DNA from: Saccharomonospora sp. NB11
GTDB taxonomy: Bacteria > Actinomycetota > Actinomycetes > Mycobacteriales > Pseudonocardiaceae
Direction: 5' to 3'
Length of the DNA: 64,000 nt
Assembly (NCBI RefSeq): GCF_015910535.1
Contig: NZ_JACBJG010000005.1
Location: 1 to 64,000, forward strand
Position numbers and translations under genes: made by a program. Under the pieces are notes generated by a model. It worked only from the letters and a program-made list of their open reading frames with translations, was not told the DNA's origin and searched no databases. This document shows, piece by piece, positions 18,847 to 28,005 of the stretch. Numbering within the stretch: the first letter of the stretch is position 1; every line of letters starts with the position of its first letter.

Positions 18847-20118
18847 TCAACCATGCCGCCCCAAATGCCAGGAATGCCAGGCCTTGGCCTGGGCATCGGT
18901 GAGGGAGGCGACCTGGTCCACGACCACCCGCAGGCGGGCGGCGTCGTCCGGTGCCGCCTCCCAGGCCGGGCGCAGGTTGACGTCGAGCACCTCGGGTGCC
19001 CGCGTCGGGAGCACCTCGACCAGCTCGGTGAGCAACTGCCGCTGCCCCTCCTGCAGGGCCAGGCGTCGCCGATCGCTCATCACGTATCGCAGGGCGAGCG
19101 CCTTGAGCAGGGCCACCTCGGCCGCCACCTGGTCGGGCACGGCCAGCGACGCCTCGTACCGCGACAACGGCCCCGCCCCGTGTGCCTCACGAGTGCCGCT
19201 GACGGCCGCCGACACGAACCGGCCCACGAGTTCGCTCGTCATGCGCTTGAGCGCCGCATGGGCGGCGGGCGTCCCGTCGAAGGGGCGACGCACCAGCTCG
19301 GCCACGGCAGGCAGGTCGAGCAGGTCCCGCGCCGCGGCCTCGACCGCCGAAGCGTCGAACGTGCAGAAGTGCCTCGCCGCGAGCTCGGCCACCGCCGCGC
19401 GCTCCTGCGCATCCGCCAGCACGGCGAGGGTGATGCGACCGGCCAGCACCCCGTCCTCGACGTCGTGCACCGAGTACGCCACGTCGTCGGCCCAGTCCAT
19501 GATCTGCGCCTCCAGACACGTGCGCTCGCCGGGCGCGCCGTCACGGACCCAGGCGAACGCGTCGAGGTCGTCGGCGTAGACGCCGAACTTGCGTCGGCCG
19601 TCGCGGCGGGGCCACGGGTACTTCATCGCCGCGTCGAGACAGGCCCGGGTGAGGTTCAGGCCGTAGGGTTCGCCGTCCTCACCGAGCACCTTGGGCTCCA
19701 GCCGGGTGAGGATGCGCAACGTCTGCGCGTTGCCCTCGAACCCACCGCACGCGCGCGCCGCCTCGTCCAACGCCGCCTCGCCGTTGTGACCGAAGGGCGG
19801 GTGCCCGATGTCGTGTGCCAGTCCCGCCGTGTCGCACAGGTCCGGGTCGGCGCCGAGGTCCGCCGCGATGCCCCGGCTGATCTGCGCGACCTCCAGCGAA
19901 TGGGTCAGCCGGGTGCGCGGCACGCCGCTCACCTCGGCTCCCTCACCCGGCCCGACGACCTGGGTCTTGCCGGCGAGCCTGCGCAGAGCCGCCGAGTGCA
20001 GGACACGGGCCCGATCACGCTCGTACGGCGAGCGACCGTCGTCCCGCGCTCCGGGCAGCACGGACGACTTGGGCCTCTCGGGGAACCGGCGCTGCGCGTC
20101 GTGCGTGGTGTAGCCCAT
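18847..20118 (-). CDS. dgt: dGTPase-like HD-domain phosphohydrolase
   Basis: This 423-residue protein belongs to the deoxyguanosinetriphosphate triphosphohydrolase-like family. It removes triphosphate from dNTPs and so helps balance precursor pools. The HD motifs are clear: H in [14 protein letters not shown] in [16 protein letters not shown], and a later D in [18 protein letters not shown]. dgt lies close to dnaG in mycobacteria as well. Here it heads an operon with a serpin and a membrane protein gene, which is not the usual context. The ATG at 20118 starts [12 protein letters not shown], the common family N terminus. Confidence 0.93.
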   Translation of the reverse strand: MGYTTHDAQRRFPERPKSSVLPGARDDGRSPYERDRARVLHSAALRRLAGKTQVVGPGEGAEVSGVPRTRLTHSLEVAQISRGIAADLGADPDLCDTAGLAHDIGHPPFGHNGEAALDEAARACGGFEGNAQTLRILTRLEPKVLGEDGEPYGLNLTRACLDAAMKYPWPRRDGRRKFGVYADDLDAFAWVRDGAPGERTCLEAQIMDWADDVAYSVHDVEDGVLAGRITLAVLADAQERAAVAELAARHFCTFDASAVEAAARDLLDLPAVAELVRRPFDGTPAAHAALKRMTSELVGRFVSAAVSGTREAHGAGPLSRYEASLAVPDQVAAEVALLKALALRYVMSDRRRLALQEGQRQLLTELVEVLPTRAPEVLDVNLRPAWEAAPDDAARLRVVVDQVASLTDAQAKAWHSWHLGRHG

Positions 20119-20200
20119 GCCGGGGAAGCTTACGGCGAGACGTCGTCGACCGGCACCGTCGACAACGCGCCGACGAGGTCCACCACGTCACCGGTCCAGC

Positions 20201-20233
20201 GGGGTGCTCGGCCACGTCCTCGCCGAGCACCCC
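20201..20233 (-). terminator. Hairpin terminator after metX
   Basis: GGGGTGCTCGG (20201-20211) pairs perfectly with CCGAGCACCCC (20223-20233) around an 11-nt loop, three bases beyond the metX stop. It separates the metYX operon from dgt. Confidence 0.7.
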
Positions 20234-20235
20234 GG

Positions 20236-21363
20236 TCAGTCGTCGAGCAACTCCTTGACCAGCGCGGCCACCTGCTCGGTCTCGATGAGGAACGAGTCGT
20301 GCCCATACGGTGAGGCGATCTCGGCGTAACGCGCGGTCGGGATGTCCTCGGCAAGGCGTCGCACCTGCTCGGCCGGATACAACCGGTCGGAGTCCACGCC
20401 CACCGCGATGGTCCGCGCGGTCACCCGACGCAACGCCTGCCGCACCCCACCCCGCCCACGCCCGACGTCGTGTCCGTTCATCGACCGGGTGAGCAGCACG
20501 TAGCTCGCCGCGTCGAACCGGCGCGCGAGCTTGTCCGCGTGATGGTCCAGATAGGACTCCACCGCGAACCGCGGGTCGTCCTCCCCCTGCCGTCGTCGAC
20601 CGAACCGTTCGTTCAGCTCCTCCGCCGTGCGGTAGGTGGCGTGGGCGATGCGCCGCGCCACCCCGAGCCCCCGATGCGGCCCCTCGCCGGGTCCACCGGC
20701 GTGGTAGTCGCCGCCCTGCCAGTTCGGGTCGGAGAGGATCGCGTGGATCTGCGGGGACGCCCAGGCGATCTGGTCCGCCGACGACGCCGCCGGGCTCGCG
20801 AGCACCATCAGCGCCCCCACGCGCTCGGGCTCCATGACCGCCCACTCCAGCGCCCGCATGCCACCCATCGAGCCGCCCAGCACGGCGGCCCACCGCTCGA
20901 TGCCCAGCCAGTCGGCGAGCTCGACCTCCACCGCCACCTGGTCACGCACCGTGACCTGCGGGAACCGACTTCCCCAGTACCGGCCGTCCGGCGCGACGGA
21001 CGACGGTCCCGTCGTGCCCTGACAGCCGCCGAGCACGTTCGACACCACCACGAACCACTGGTCGGTGTCCAACGCCTTGCCCGGCCCGATCAGCCCGTCC
21101 CACCAACCCGGACTCGGGTGGCCGGGCTCGACCTCCCCCGCCGCGTGACTGTCACCCGTCAACGCGTGCTCGACCAGGACCGCGTTCGACCGCGCGGCAT
21201 TCAATGTCCCCCAGGTCTCGTAGGCCACCTCGACGTCGGGCACCTCCGCACCCGACTCCAGGCGCACCACTCCGGGACGGAACCACTGGCGCCGCCCCGG
21301 CGGATCTCCCGCCCGCCACGCACCGGTGACGGGCGGGAGACCGGTACTGTCCGGCACGCTCAC
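20236..21363 (-). CDS. metX: Homoserine O-acetyltransferase
   Basis: This 375-residue alpha/beta-hydrolase transfers acetyl from acetyl-CoA to homoserine in methionine synthesis. Signatures include VEHALTGDSHAAG, the nucleophile elbow LGGSMGGMRALEW with the catalytic Ser, SDRLYPAEQV with the Asp, and SPYGHDSFLIE with the His. The GTG start overlaps the stop of the upstream sulfhydrylase gene (GTGA), so the two steps that build homocysteine are translated together. A hairpin follows the stop. Confidence 0.95.
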   Translation of the reverse strand: MSVPDSTGLPPVTGAWRAGDPPGRRQWFRPGVVRLESGAEVPDVEVAYETWGTLNAARSNAVLVEHALTGDSHAAGEVEPGHPSPGWWDGLIGPGKALDTDQWFVVVSNVLGGCQGTTGPSSVAPDGRYWGSRFPQVTVRDQVAVEVELADWLGIERWAAVLGGSMGGMRALEWAVMEPERVGALMVLASPAASSADQIAWASPQIHAILSDPNWQGGDYHAGGPGEGPHRGLGVARRIAHATYRTAEELNERFGRRRQGEDDPRFAVESYLDHHADKLARRFDAASYVLLTRSMNGHDVGRGRGGVRQALRRVTARTIAVGVDSDRLYPAEQVRRLAEDIPTARYAEIASPYGHDSFLIETEQVAALVKELLDD

Positions 21364-22658
21364 TGAGCAGCCTTCGCCGCCTGGAATCCGGCTTCGAGGT
21401 CGGCCCTGAGGTCTTCGAGGCCCTCCAGGCCCACCGCGAGCCGCACGAGCCCCGGCGTCACGCCGCTGGCGAGCTGCTCCTCCGGAGTGAGCTGGCTGTG
21501 GGTGGTGCTGGCCGGGTGCACGATGAGGCTGCGCACGTCACCGATGTTGACGAGCTGGCTGTGCAGCTCGGTGCCGTCCACGAACGCCCGACCGGCGTCG
21601 ATGCCGCCCTTGAGGTCGAACGACAGCACCGCACCCGCACCCTGCGGCAGGTACTTCTGCGCCGCCTCGTAGTAGGGGCTCGACGGCAGGCTCGCGTAGT
21701 AGACCTTCTCGACCTCGTCGCGCTGCTCCAGCCACTCGGCCAGCGCCTTGGCGTTGGAGACGTGCCGCTCCATGCGCAGCGACAGCGTCTCGATGCCCTG
21801 CAGGATGAGGAACGCGTTCAACGGGGCGATGGCCGCACCCGTGTCCCGCAGCAGTTGCACTCGCGCCTTCGCCGCGTAGGCGCCCGGACCGAGCGCCTCC
21901 CAGAACTTCAGCCCGTTGTAGCTGGGGTCGGGCTCGTTGAACCCGGGGAACCGCTCGGGGTGCTTGCCGAAGTCGAACGTGCCGCCGTCGACAAGCACGC
22001 CCGCCACCGTGGTGCCGTGCCCGCCGAGGTACTTGGTGGCCGAGTGCACGACGACGTCCGCACCGTGCTCGATCGGCCGCAGCAGGAACGGCGTCGGGAT
22101 CGTGTTGTCCACGACCAGCGGCACCCCGACCTCGTGCGCCACGTCGGCCACGCCCCGGATGTTCAGGACGTTGCTGCCGGGGTTGGCGAGCGTCTCGGCG
22201 AAGAACAGCTTGGTGTTCGGCTTCGCCGCCGACCGCCACTCCTCCAGGTCGTCCTGGTCGTTGAGGAAGGTGACCTCGATGCCGAGCTTGGGCAGGGTGT
22301 GCCGGAAGAGGTTGTACGTGCCGCCGTACAGCGCGGGGCTGACCACGACGTGGTCACCCGCACCCGCGAGGTTCAGCACCGCCGCCGTGGTGGCCGCCGA
22401 GCCGGAGGCGAACGCCAGCGCCGCCACACCGCCTTCGAGAGCCGCGACCCGCTGCTCCAGCACGTCCTGGGTCGGGTTCATGATCCGGGTGTAGATGTTG
22501 CCCGGCTCGGCGAGGCTGAACAGATCGGCCCCGTGCTGCGTGTCCCGGAAGACGTAGGAGGTCGTCTGGTAGATCGGCGTCGCGCGTGCGCCGGTGGCAG
22601 GGTCGGGCTGCGCTCCCGCGTGGATCTGCTTGGTCTCGAACGACCATCCCTGAGTCAC
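21360..22658 (-). CDS. metY: O-acetylhomoserine sulfhydrylase
   Basis: This 432-residue PLP enzyme of the Cys/Met metabolism family converts O-acetylhomoserine and sulfide to homocysteine. Visible signatures are ATPIYQTTSYVF, FASGSAATTAAVLN, VVDNTIPTPFLLRPIEHGAD and the PLP-lysine motif HSATKYLGGHGT. The C-terminal SLIVHPASTTHSQLTPEE is typical. A GGAGGAG directly before the GTG at 22658 fixes the start. It is the first gene of the metYX pair and has its own promoter region, isolated from upstream genes by a long hairpin. The short leader leaves no room for a SAM riboswitch. Confidence 0.95.
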   Translation of the reverse strand: MTQGWSFETKQIHAGAQPDPATGARATPIYQTTSYVFRDTQHGADLFSLAEPGNIYTRIMNPTQDVLEQRVAALEGGVAALAFASGSAATTAAVLNLAGAGDHVVVSPALYGGTYNLFRHTLPKLGIEVTFLNDQDDLEEWRSAAKPNTKLFFAETLANPGSNVLNIRGVADVAHEVGVPLVVDNTIPTPFLLRPIEHGADVVVHSATKYLGGHGTTVAGVLVDGGTFDFGKHPERFPGFNEPDPSYNGLKFWEALGPGAYAAKARVQLLRDTGAAIAPLNAFLILQGIETLSLRMERHVSNAKALAEWLEQRDEVEKVYYASLPSSPYYEAAQKYLPQGAGAVLSFDLKGGIDAGRAFVDGTELHSQLVNIGDVRSLIVHPASTTHSQLTPEEQLASGVTPGLVRLAVGLEGLEDLRADLEAGFQAAKAAQ

Positions 22659-22692
22659 TGGACTCCTCCTTCGAGCTCGGCTGTCACCAGCG

Positions 22693-22740
22693 ACGCTATC
22701 GAGCCCTCGGGTACCACCCAATGTCTCTCATTGCATGAGA
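22693..22740 (-). promoter_or_regulatory. Putative metY promoter with upstream palindrome
   Basis: On the minus strand TTGGGT (22721-22716) and TAGCGT (22698-22693) are spaced by 17 nt, a plausible -35/-10 pair. Immediately upstream, TCTCAT-TGC-ATGAGA (22726-22740) is a 6+3+6 palindrome, placed where an operator would sit. It may regulate methionine synthesis. The factor is unknown. Confidence 0.4.
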
Positions 22741-22772
22741 CGGCCACCTCACTCTTTCGAGTGAGGTGGCCG
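22741..22772 (-). terminator. Perfect 14-bp hairpin terminator
   Basis: CGGCCACCTCACTC (22741-22754) pairs without mismatch with GAGTGAGGTGGCCG (22759-22772) around the loop TTTC, ten bases after the stop of the YdcF/SanA-like gene. It ends the glyS unit before metY. Confidence 0.8.
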
Positions 22773-22781
22773 AAAGCCGTC

Positions 22782-23408
22782 CTACAGACCGAGATCCACG
22801 TGATCGGCGGGGTTCTTCGACACCCGGTAGTACAGCAACGCCGCCGTCTCCCGCAGGATGTAGCGCGCCTGGGTGCTCCGGGTCTGCACGATCGGACCCG
22901 AGTGCGTCGGCGAGGTCGACACCGTCAGCCCGGAGTCCTCCGCCATGATGCCCGCCCGCAACGAGTGCCACGGGTCGCTGACGATCACCACGTGCTTCCA
23001 CCCGCGCTGCGTCACCACGTCGGCGGCGGCCCGGATCGAGCGCAACGTGTCGTTGCCCTCGCCGACCGCCAACAGCGCCTCCGACGGCACGCCCTGCGCC
23101 CGCAACCAGTTCGCGCCCGCCTCGGCCTCGGTGAACGCGTCACCGTCGGCCATGCCACCGGTGGTCACGATCGTCGCGGCGACGCCCTCCTCGTAGAGCC
23201 GCTGCGCGTGCGCCAACCGGGCCTGGAAGATCTCCGACGGCCTGCCGTTGTACTGCGCTGCCCCCAGCACGAGGATCGCGTCCGCCTCGGGACGTTCGTC
23301 CGCACGCGCGACGTGCCAGACGCGGAACGCCGTCCCGCCCACGATCAGCAGGCCCACGAGGACGATCCCGGCGACCGACCTCGTGAACCACCTCGTCAGC
23401 CTCGACAC
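22782..23408 (-). CDS. YdcF/SanA-type DUF218 membrane-anchored protein
   Basis: This 208-residue protein has one N-terminal membrane helix (about 11-28) and a DUF218 domain: ADAILVLGAAQYNGRPSEIFQARLAHAQRLYEEG, VTTGGMADG, SEA near TLRSI, and VVIVSDPWHSLRA. Relatives SanA, YdcF and ElyC act in envelope barrier function in other bacteria, without a settled biochemical activity. It starts with GTG four bases after the glyS stop and so is probably co-transcribed with glyS. The domain should face outside. Confidence 0.8.
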   Translation of the reverse strand: MSRLTRWFTRSVAGIVLVGLLIVGGTAFRVWHVARADERPEADAILVLGAAQYNGRPSEIFQARLAHAQRLYEEGVAATIVTTGGMADGDAFTEAEAGANWLRAQGVPSEALLAVGEGNDTLRSIRAAADVVTQRGWKHVVIVSDPWHSLRAGIMAEDSGLTVSTSPTHSGPIVQTRSTQARYILRETAALLYYRVSKNPADHVDLGL

Positions 23409-23411
23409 GAC

Positions 23412-24800
23412 TCAGCAGCCGATCAGGCGCGCCGCCAGGTACGACTCCAGCTTGTCGATCGCGATGCGCTCCTGCGCCATCGAGTCGCGCTCCCGCACGG
23501 TCACCGCGTGGTCGTCCAGGGTGTCGAAGTCGACCGTCACGCAGAACGGCGTGCCGATCTCCTCCTGCCTGCGGTAACGCTTGCCGATCGACTGCGCGTC
23601 GTCGAAGTCGGTGTTCCAGTGCTTGCGCAACGACGCGGCGATGTCCCGCGCCTTCGGCGTGAGGTCGGCGTTGCGCGACAGCGGCAGCACGGCCACCTTG
23701 TACGGCGCGAGCCGCGGGTCCAGTTTGAGCACCGTGCGCTTGTCGACGCCGCCCTTGGCGTTGGGCACCTCGTCCTCGGTGTAGGCGTCCACGAGGAACG
23801 CCATCATCGGACGCCCCACACCCGCTGCCGGTTCGATCACGAACGGCCGGTAGCGCTGGCCGGACGCCTGGTCGAAGTACGACAGATCCACACCGGAGTG
23901 GTTCGAGTGCGTGGTGAGGTCGAAGTCCGTGCGGTTGGCGATGCCCTCCAGCTCACCCCACTCCTGCCCGGACGAGAAGCCGAAGCGGTACTCGATGTCG
24001 ACCGTGCGCTTCGAGTAGTGTGACAACTTCTCCTTCGGGTGCTCGTAGAGCCGGAGGTTGTCCTCCTTGATACCGAGATCGACGTACCACTTCATGCGCT
24101 CGTCGATCCAGTACTGGTGCCACTTCTCGTCCTCGCCCGGCTCGACGAAGAACTCCATCTCCATCTGCTCGAACTCGCGGGTGCGGAAGATGAAGTTGCC
24201 CGGCGTGATCTCGTTGCGGAACGACTTGCCGATCTGGCCGATGCCGAACGGCGGCTTCTTGCGCGACGTCGTCTGCACGTTGAGGAAGTTGACGAAGATG
24301 CCCTGCGCGGTCTCGGGACGCAGGTAGTGCAGCCCCTCCTCCGACTCGACCGGCCCCAGGTGGGTCTTGAGCATCATGTTGAACTCACGCGGCTCGGTGT
24401 ACTGGCCACGATTGCCGCAGTTCGGGCAGGGCACCTCGGACAGGTCGTCCTCGGACGTCTCGGTGCCGGTGCGCTCCGCGTAGTCCTCGGCGAGCTGGTC
24501 GGCACGGAACCTGCGGTGGCAGGACAGGCACTCCACCAGCGGGTCGTGGAACGCGCCCACGTGCCCCGACGCGATCCACACCTGACGCGGCAGGATCACC
24601 GACGAGTCGAGGCCGACCACGTCCTCGCGGTTCTGCACCATGGTCTTCCACCACTGGCGCTTGATGTTGTCCTTCAGCTCGACGCCGAGCGGTCCGTAGT
24701 CCCACGCCGACCGGGTACCGCCGTAGATCTCCCCCGACGGGAAGACGAAGCCACGGCGCTTGCACAGGTTGACGACGGTCTCAATGGTGTTGGCGGGCAC
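23412..24800 (-). CDS. glyS: Glycine-tRNA ligase
   Basis: This 462-residue class II synthetase of the homodimeric alpha2 type charges tRNA-Gly. Motif 2 lies in [26 protein letters not shown] and motif 3 in [14 protein letters not shown]. The insert CLSCHRRF...CPNCGNRG is a zinc-ribbon-like pair of CxxC motifs. GGAG ten bases before GTG 24800 supports the start [28 protein letters not shown]. As in mycobacteria, it lies next to the smtB/zur pair, but here a sortase and its partner gene stand between them. Confidence 0.96.
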   Translation of the reverse strand: MPANTIETVVNLCKRRGFVFPSGEIYGGTRSAWDYGPLGVELKDNIKRQWWKTMVQNREDVVGLDSSVILPRQVWIASGHVGAFHDPLVECLSCHRRFRADQLAEDYAERTGTETSEDDLSEVPCPNCGNRGQYTEPREFNMMLKTHLGPVESEEGLHYLRPETAQGIFVNFLNVQTTSRKKPPFGIGQIGKSFRNEITPGNFIFRTREFEQMEMEFFVEPGEDEKWHQYWIDERMKWYVDLGIKEDNLRLYEHPKEKLSHYSKRTVDIEYRFGFSSGQEWGELEGIANRTDFDLTTHSNHSGVDLSYFDQASGQRYRPFVIEPAAGVGRPMMAFLVDAYTEDEVPNAKGGVDKRTVLKLDPRLAPYKVAVLPLSRNADLTPKARDIAASLRKHWNTDFDDAQSIGKRYRRQEEIGTPFCVTVDFDTLDDHAVTVRERDSMAQERIAIDKLESYLAARLIGC

Positions 24801-24891
24801 TCCACGCTCCGAAGCATCCGGAATGGGTTTTCTCTGGAACTCACAGCGTATCCGGCGAGAAGGCCGAGGGCTCCGGTGGGGAGGCGGGCGC

Positions 24892-25563
24892 TCAGGACCC
24901 GCTGACCAGGCTCGCCGTGACGATGTAGTTGTCCGAGTACCCACCCTCGCCGCCGAGGTACTCCCCTCCGCACGTCACGAGGACCAGGCGGTGAGGACCG
25001 TCCTGCGAGAACAACTGCGGCGCGTAGGCACCGAGCTGGTCCTTGTGCAGCATCGACGCCGCGTCCACCCGGTACGTCCACGTCCGACCGTCCGCATCGC
25101 GCACGGTCACGGCATCACCGGCGGACAGGCGCAGCAGGTCGGCGAACGGACCGGACGCACCGTGCCAGTTGACGTGCCCGGCGACGAGAGCGGCCCCGCT
25201 GTCGTCACCGAAACCGGCACCCCACCACGCGGCGGCCGACACGCCGTCCGGGATCGGCAGCGTGCCGTCGCCGGTGAGGTCCGTCCGGATGAGGGTCGAC
25301 GTCGCCCCGCTCGGCAACCGAACGCTGTCGGGCGGCTGCGTCTCGGGTGCCGTGGATGTGACGGGCGCGCGCTCGTCGCGGGAGTTCGCCGAGGTCCGCG
25401 GCGACGCCGGTGCGGGAACGACCGACTCCTCCCCGGTCTCGTCACCGGTGCCGGAGGTGTCCGGTGCACTGCGCAGGACCGCCAGCCCCGACGTGCACGC
25501 GACCACCGCGAGCACGCCGAGCACGGTGGCGACCCGGCGCCGCCACACCGGCGAGCCGATCAC
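24892..25563 (-). CDS. Class F-like sortase
   Basis: This 223-residue protein has an N-terminal signal-anchor (about 11-30), a Ser/Thr/Pro-rich linker and a sortase domain. The catalytic His lies in ALVAGHVNW (His130) and the Cys in [10 protein letters not shown] (Cys198). Class F sortases usually place the third catalytic residue, Arg, in a YRDN motif near the end. Here the same position reads GGYSDNYIV, so the Arg appears to be Ser210. The start overlaps the upstream gene by 4 bp, so a dedicated substrate or partner is likely. Whether it still transpeptidates is open. Confidence 0.8.
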   Translation of the reverse strand: MIGSPVWRRRVATVLGVLAVVACTSGLAVLRSAPDTSGTGDETGEESVVPAPASPRTSANSRDERAPVTSTAPETQPPDSVRLPSGATSTLIRTDLTGDGTLPIPDGVSAAAWWGAGFGDDSGAALVAGHVNWHGASGPFADLLRLSAGDAVTVRDADGRTWTYRVDAASMLHKDQLGAYAPQLFSQDGPHRLVLVTCGGEYLGGEGGYSDNYIVTASLVSGS

Positions 25564-26708
25564 GACCGGGACGACCTCGACTGACGCGCCAGCACCACTG
25601 CGGCGGCTCCCAACACCGCACCACCGGCGAGCAGCCCGAGACCCCAGGCAGTCGCGGAATCCGTCGGCTCGGCGAGCGGGACAGGCTCGACGTCGAGCGG
25701 GGCGGAATCGACGACATCGCCGGGTGCTCCGACCCCGGCCGGAATGGTGACGGGCACCGACGGCGGCGGCGCCGCGGGCTCCGCGCGCCCACCACCACCG
25801 GGAGCGAAGTCACGCGGCACCGAGCAACTCACCCCGCCCAACACGAACGTGGTCCGCACGGTGCGCGGAAGCTGCCGCTGACCCCCCGGTGGGGACGTCG
25901 ACTCCTGCGGCTCCGCCTCCCCGGGCAACGGAGGAGCGAGCCGCTCCTGGCCTACCGGGCGCACGTGGGTGTCGATCTCCACGAGCCAACCCGACACGGC
26001 CGTGACGTCACCGTCGCGCCACTGGTCCTGTCGCAACAGCTCGTCGAAGTCACGCACGGGACGGACCCGGACGTCGGAGGTGGCCTCCTCGTCCTCGCCG
26101 ATCTCCGCCGGCGGCCCGAAGGGCAGCCCTTCCCGCGTCACCTCGCCGCCGTCCTTCGGCAACGGCACGGGCTGCAGCTCGCCGTGGTCGTCCACCAGCG
26201 ACAGCCGCACGGCCGACGCGTCGGTCTCCGGCGACGCGGCCGACGTGCACACGGCCGCCGTGCCGGCGCGGTGCAGCCGCAACACGGTGACGTCGTTGGC
26301 CAGGTCGGTGAGCGAGAAGTCGGCGAGCGCGGTGGCCTCCGGCACCCCGCTGGGCGCCAATCCGGCGCTCACGTCGTGGTGCTCGATGTCGAGCCGGTAG
26401 TTCGGGCCCATCGCCGCCCGCTCGCCGTCGGAGTTCGGCAGGGCCGTGCGGCTCTCGCCCAGCCGAGACGTGCCCGGGGTCAGCGGGGAGCGCTGCGTCT
26501 CGCTGATCACCGACCCACCGGGCCTGCCGTAGCCGTCGTCGGCCACCGACAACGAGGCGACGTTGGCGAACGCCACCGGTCCCGTCTCCGCGTCCACCGG
26601 CACGGTCTCCGCCGCGGCCGTCGGCACGAAGACCATCGAAGCGCCCGCGCACGCCACGACCGCGGAGGCCACCGCGGCGGTCCTCACCGTCGACACGACA
26701 CGACTCAC
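25560..26708 (-). CDS. Secreted surface protein with C-terminal membrane anchor, sortase partner
   Basis: This 382-residue protein has a signal peptide (about 9-33, ending PTAAAE), a large Asp/Pro-rich external region with two Cys pairs widely spaced (VCTSAAS, VSCSVP), a Pro-rich stalk and a C-terminal helix GLGLLAGGAVLGAAAVVL followed by RQSRSSRS. That is the layout of a sortase substrate, but no LPxTG or LAxTG is present; the residues before the helix are PLAEPTDSATAW. The GTG start at 26708 follows GAGGGGGCAAC. The gene overlaps the sortase gene by 4 bp, so the pair is co-translated. The function of the external domain is unknown. Confidence 0.75.
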   Translation of the reverse strand: MSRVVSTVRTAAVASAVVACAGASMVFVPTAAAETVPVDAETGPVAFANVASLSVADDGYGRPGGSVISETQRSPLTPGTSRLGESRTALPNSDGERAAMGPNYRLDIEHHDVSAGLAPSGVPEATALADFSLTDLANDVTVLRLHRAGTAAVCTSAASPETDASAVRLSLVDDHGELQPVPLPKDGGEVTREGLPFGPPAEIGEDEEATSDVRVRPVRDFDELLRQDQWRDGDVTAVSGWLVEIDTHVRPVGQERLAPPLPGEAEPQESTSPPGGQRQLPRTVRTTFVLGGVSCSVPRDFAPGGGGRAEPAAPPPSVPVTIPAGVGAPGDVVDSAPLDVEPVPLAEPTDSATAWGLGLLAGGAVLGAAAVVLARQSRSSRS

Positions 26709-26827
26709 GTTGCCCCCTCGCCTCGTCGCCACAGCCACGCTTGCACGGGATCACGATCCGCACACGAGCACTAGGATGGTAGAGCACCGAGCGAAGGCTG
26801 CAGGACGACCGAGGGCTGGAGAACGAC

Positions 26828-27235
26828 ATGGCGACGGTGGGCTCCGACGCGGCGCGTTCCCCGGCGCCCGACCCCGCTGACCTGGGCGAACAGCACGAGC
26901 CCGCCCGGACGACAGGCCCCGTGCCGCACAGCGTGTCACCCTCGGTGTCCACACTCACTGATGCGGGTGAACTCTTACGAGCGTTGGCCGCACCGGTCCG
27001 GATCGCCATCGTGCTGCAACTCCGGCACGGCCCCCGCTGCGTGCACGAACTCGTGGACGCACTCGACGTGACCCAACCCCTCATCAGCCAGCATCTGCGG
27101 GTGCTGAAGGCGGCCGGTGTGGTACAGGGGGAGCGACGCGGCCGCGAGGTGGTGTACCACTTGGTGGACGATCACCTCGCGCACATCGTCGTCGACGCCG
27201 TTGCCCACGTGCAGGAGGACGCACAGCCGGTATGA
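26828..27235 (+). CDS. smtB: SmtB/ArsR-family zinc-responsive repressor
   Basis: This is a 135-residue winged-helix repressor with a disordered N-terminal 45 residues. The recognition region is CVHELVDALDVTQPLISQHLRVLKAAGVVQGERRGREVVYHL. The C-terminal helix contains the complete alpha5 zinc site D-x-H-x10-H-x2-E (VDDHLAHIVVDAVAHVQE), identical in spacing to SmtB, so it should release DNA when zinc is bound. TGGAGAAC precedes the ATG. The stop overlaps the next gene (ATGA), as in the mycobacterial smtB-furB operon, where SmtB represses its own operon. It is divergent from the surface-protein gene. Confidence 0.9.
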   Translation: MATVGSDAARSPAPDPADLGEQHEPARTTGPVPHSVSPSVSTLTDAGELLRALAAPVRIAIVLQLRHGPRCVHELVDALDVTQPLISQHLRVLKAAGVVQGERRGREVVYHLVDDHLAHIVVDAVAHVQEDAQPV

Positions 27236-27660
27236 GTGCCACCGACATCCCCAACCGGGCCCCGCTGCCGGGCCGGAGAGCGACCAGACAGCGCGCCGCT
27301 GTCGTCGATCTGCTCGCCGAGATCGACGACTTCCGCTCCGCACAGGAACTGCACGACGAACTCCGCCGACGCGGCGAGGGGGTCGGGCTGACCACGGTCT
27401 ACCGGACGTTGCAGTCGCTGTCCGAGGTCGGCGAACTCGACGTCCTGCGCAACGACTCGGGCGAGGCCATGTACCGGCGGTGCTCCGCGCACCATCACCA
27501 CCACGTGGTCTGCCGTCACTGCGGCTACACCGTCGAGGTCGAGGGTCCCGCGGTGGAACGCTGGGCCGAACGCATCGCCTCCGGCAACGGCTTCTCCGAC
27601 ATCCGGCACACGGTGGAGATCACCGGCACGTGCGCCACCTGCACCGAGGCGAGGAAGTAA
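27232..27660 (+). CDS. zur: Fur-family zinc uptake regulator
   Basis: Zur/FurB (142 residues) represses zinc import genes when zinc is plentiful. The DNA-binding domain spans residues 15-80 (RATRQRAAVVDLLAEIDDFRSAQELHDEL, GLTTVYRTLQ). The metal region has SAHHHHHVVCRHCG and TGTCATC, whose two CxxC pairs hold the structural zinc, with His-rich sensing ligands beside them. It overlaps smtB by 4 bp. Together with SmtB this gives opposed zinc control from one mRNA. Confidence 0.93.
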   Translation: MSATDIPNRAPLPGRRATRQRAAVVDLLAEIDDFRSAQELHDELRRRGEGVGLTTVYRTLQSLSEVGELDVLRNDSGEAMYRRCSAHHHHHVVCRHCGYTVEVEGPAVERWAERIASGNGFSDIRHTVEITGTCATCTEARK

Positions 27661-27672
27661 CCGCCCGACACC

Positions 27673-28005
27673 TCACGACCGGGGCCAGTGCGGCCCCAGG
27701 TAGGGCCTCGGGTTCGCCGCCGCCCACCCGTCGAGAATCTTCGCCAACGCGTCGGCCTGTCCTCCACCCGGTGGCGACGTCCGCTTGAGCACGAAGACCA
27801 GCACCACGTCCCGCTCGCCGACGAAGTCGGCCACGTTCTCCGTCACCACCGCCCGCCCCTCACTGCGGGCGGTCGCCGCCACCGTCGCGTCGTCGGCCGC
27901 GCCCAGTCCCACGTCGAACACGTGGACGGCGTCGTGCCCGTAGTCGTCCCGCAACACACGGGCCACCGCCGGCGGGAACATCTCGTCGACGAGGAAGCGA
28001 CTCAC
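27673..28005 (-). CDS. DUF5615 PIN-like toxin
   Basis: This 110-residue protein starts MSRFLVDEMFPPAVARVLRDDYGHDAVHVFDVGL and contains AADDATVAATARSEGRAVVTENVADF. These are the acidic clusters of the Mut7-C/DUF5615 PIN-like nuclease fold found in toxin-antitoxin pairs. It should be an RNase held inactive by the partner gene, which it overlaps by 4 bp. The target RNA is unknown. The pair is inserted between zur and the ybjN-like gene, a junction that is otherwise conserved with mycobacteria. Confidence 0.78.
   Translation of the reverse strand: MSRFLVDEMFPPAVARVLRDDYGHDAVHVFDVGLGAADDATVAATARSEGRAVVTENVADFVGERDVVLVFVLKRTSPPGGGQADALAKILDGWAAANPRPYLGPHWPRS

Noticed and set aside
22659-22740. SAM riboswitch ahead of metY
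   Set aside because: With the predicted promoter the leader is only about 30 nt, and no SAM-I/IV core is recognisable.
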